The translations under genes were made by a program, and so were the position numbers. Below the pieces are notes generated by a model. That model did no database searches, was not told the origin of the DNA, and saw only the letters and a list, made by a program, of their open reading frames with translations. A DNA stretch of 64,000 nt from Muribaculaceae bacterium (GTDB lineage: Bacteria > Bacteroidota > Bacteroidia > Bacteroidales > Muribaculaceae). Of the stretch, positions 63,400 through 64,000 are shown piece after piece (within the stretch, counting starts at the first letter, position 1; each line of letters opens with the position of its first letter). The stretch is taken from NCBI GenBank assembly GCA_017553785.1, contig JAFZKD010000024.1, positions 1 to 64,000 on the forward strand, given 5' to 3'.

Positions 63400-64000
63400 T
63401 CACTGCTCTTCGGTCAACGAGGTGATTTCGCCATAATTATGTGCCCAGATCATGGGAACCTGGAGCCACTTGTAGTTCTTGTAGGCACCCAGACGCTCGA
63501 GCTCCTGACGGTTATATTTCTCCTCAGTCTCGGGGTCATAGTTGATACGCTGGATCCAGGTATTCTCCTTCTGCTCCTCGGTCAAACCGTCAATCCAGTA
63601 AGCCGAATACAGGTTGTAGGGCCTGCGCAGGGTCGGATAGATGATTTCCTGGTTGTCACCGATGCCGTAGTGGTTACGGTTGTTACTGTAGTGGTAACGG
63701 CGCATGTCAGTCCACTGCTCGGGCTGGAGATACATCGCGATATACTTCTGCTGCATCAGGTCGCTCAGCGTGAACTCGCTGGGATTGAAGAACCAGTGCT
63801 TGTTACCGCGGTCGGTCACCTTGTGAACCGCAACGTTCTTGCCCTTGTAATAGTCCTCGTTATCAAGGAATGCGGCTATCTGGCCGTTCCAATACTCAGC
63901 AGGCTGGAAACCAGGCTTTCCTCCAGCTACGGAGTTGCCGGGATACTTGTTATCGGTGCTGGCATTGTAGTTCTCGTTGGGATAGAGACGCAGGAAAGCA
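63400..64000 (-). CDS. SusD/RagB-family nutrient-binding lipoprotein (5' partial)
   Basis: The frame is open to the right window edge, so only the C-terminal 199 residues are seen. The stretch LMQQKYIAMYLQPEQWTDMR, the aromatic-rich tail and the final YKNYKWLQVPMIWAHNYG fit the SusD C-terminus. SusD forms the lid of a SusC TonB-dependent transporter and captures glycans or peptides on the surface. The susC gene, if present, lies just beyond the window. The next gene starts 38 bases after its stop. Confidence 0.83.
   Translation of the reverse strand, partial: AFLRLYPNENYNASTDNKYPGNSVAGGKPGFQPAEYWNGQIAAFLDNEDYYKGKNVAVHKVTDRGNKHWFFNPSEFTLSDLMQQKYIAMYLQPEQWTDMRRYHYSNNRNHYGIGDNQEIIYPTLRRPYNLYSAYWIDGLTEEQKENTWIQRINYDPETEEKYNRQELERLGAYKNYKWLQVPMIWAHNYGEITSLTEEQ

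Overview
The window reads as a chromosomal segment of a gut-type Bacteroidales, most like Muribaculaceae or Prevotellaceae. This rests on three signals: Bacteroidetes vegetative promoters (TTTG, then 19-20 nt, then TAnnTTTG) before many genes; a SusD-type nutrient-uptake operon; and many secreted proteins ending either in dockerin-like calcium repeats or in a type IX secretion (T9SS)-like C-terminal domain. The genus call is inference. No rRNA, tRNA, CRISPR array, prophage or intact insertion sequence was seen.

Layout. 1-1545: the 3' end of a large modular surface protein. 1739-8338: a plus-strand RND efflux operon (TetR regulator, TolC-type outer membrane factor, lipoprotein adaptor, AcrB-type pump, small PG0541-type protein). 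8444-15750: independently promoted plus-strand genes (membrane acyltransferase, putative porin, aminotransferase, solute-binding protein, and a TPR protein behind a sigma-54 promoter). 15837-20980: minus-strand housekeeping genes (grpE-dnaJ-pseudouridine synthase; cardiolipin synthase-ispE). 21069-40308: a secreted-protein island with a minimal signal-peptide-plus-CTD protein, five C10 (streptopain-family) cysteine proteases with C-terminal dockerin-like repeats, and a 1586-residue surface protein. 40542-45806: TonB-like protein, RluA-type enzyme, and a plus-strand xth / AI-2E family / miaA operon. 45827-48403: a sixth C10 protease. 48502-57907: cutC, two tandem phosphodiester glycosidases, two tandem 450-residue secreted paralogues, and a CotH-family lipoprotein. 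57943-64000: a minus-strand SusD-containing operon with two further lipoproteins and a GHL10-type glycoside hydrolase; it continues beyond the window and runs into the CotH gene.

How the parts fit. The right half looks specialised for breaking down host or dietary protein and glycan at the cell surface. Six full-length C10 proteases, two phosphodiester glycosidases and a GHL10 hydrolase are exported, and nine of these proteins end in paired dockerin-like motifs. Five other exported proteins end instead in T9SS-like C-terminal domains. No cohesin is visible, so a cellulosome is not supported.

The strongest non-standard signals are: (1) an exact sigma-54 -24/-12 promoter at 14020-14036 preceded by two 65-bp tandem repeats, each repeating the -24 box with a broken -12 box, ahead of an uncharacterised TPR gene; (2) a 1.2-kb gene-free stretch (34526-35726) with a 51/52-bp direct repeat pair, a 17-bp inverted repeat, a run of nine G and an orphan promoter; (3) substitutions in the conserved active-site Trp region of three C10 paralogues; and (4) a 103-residue protein that is almost only a signal peptide and a sorting domain.
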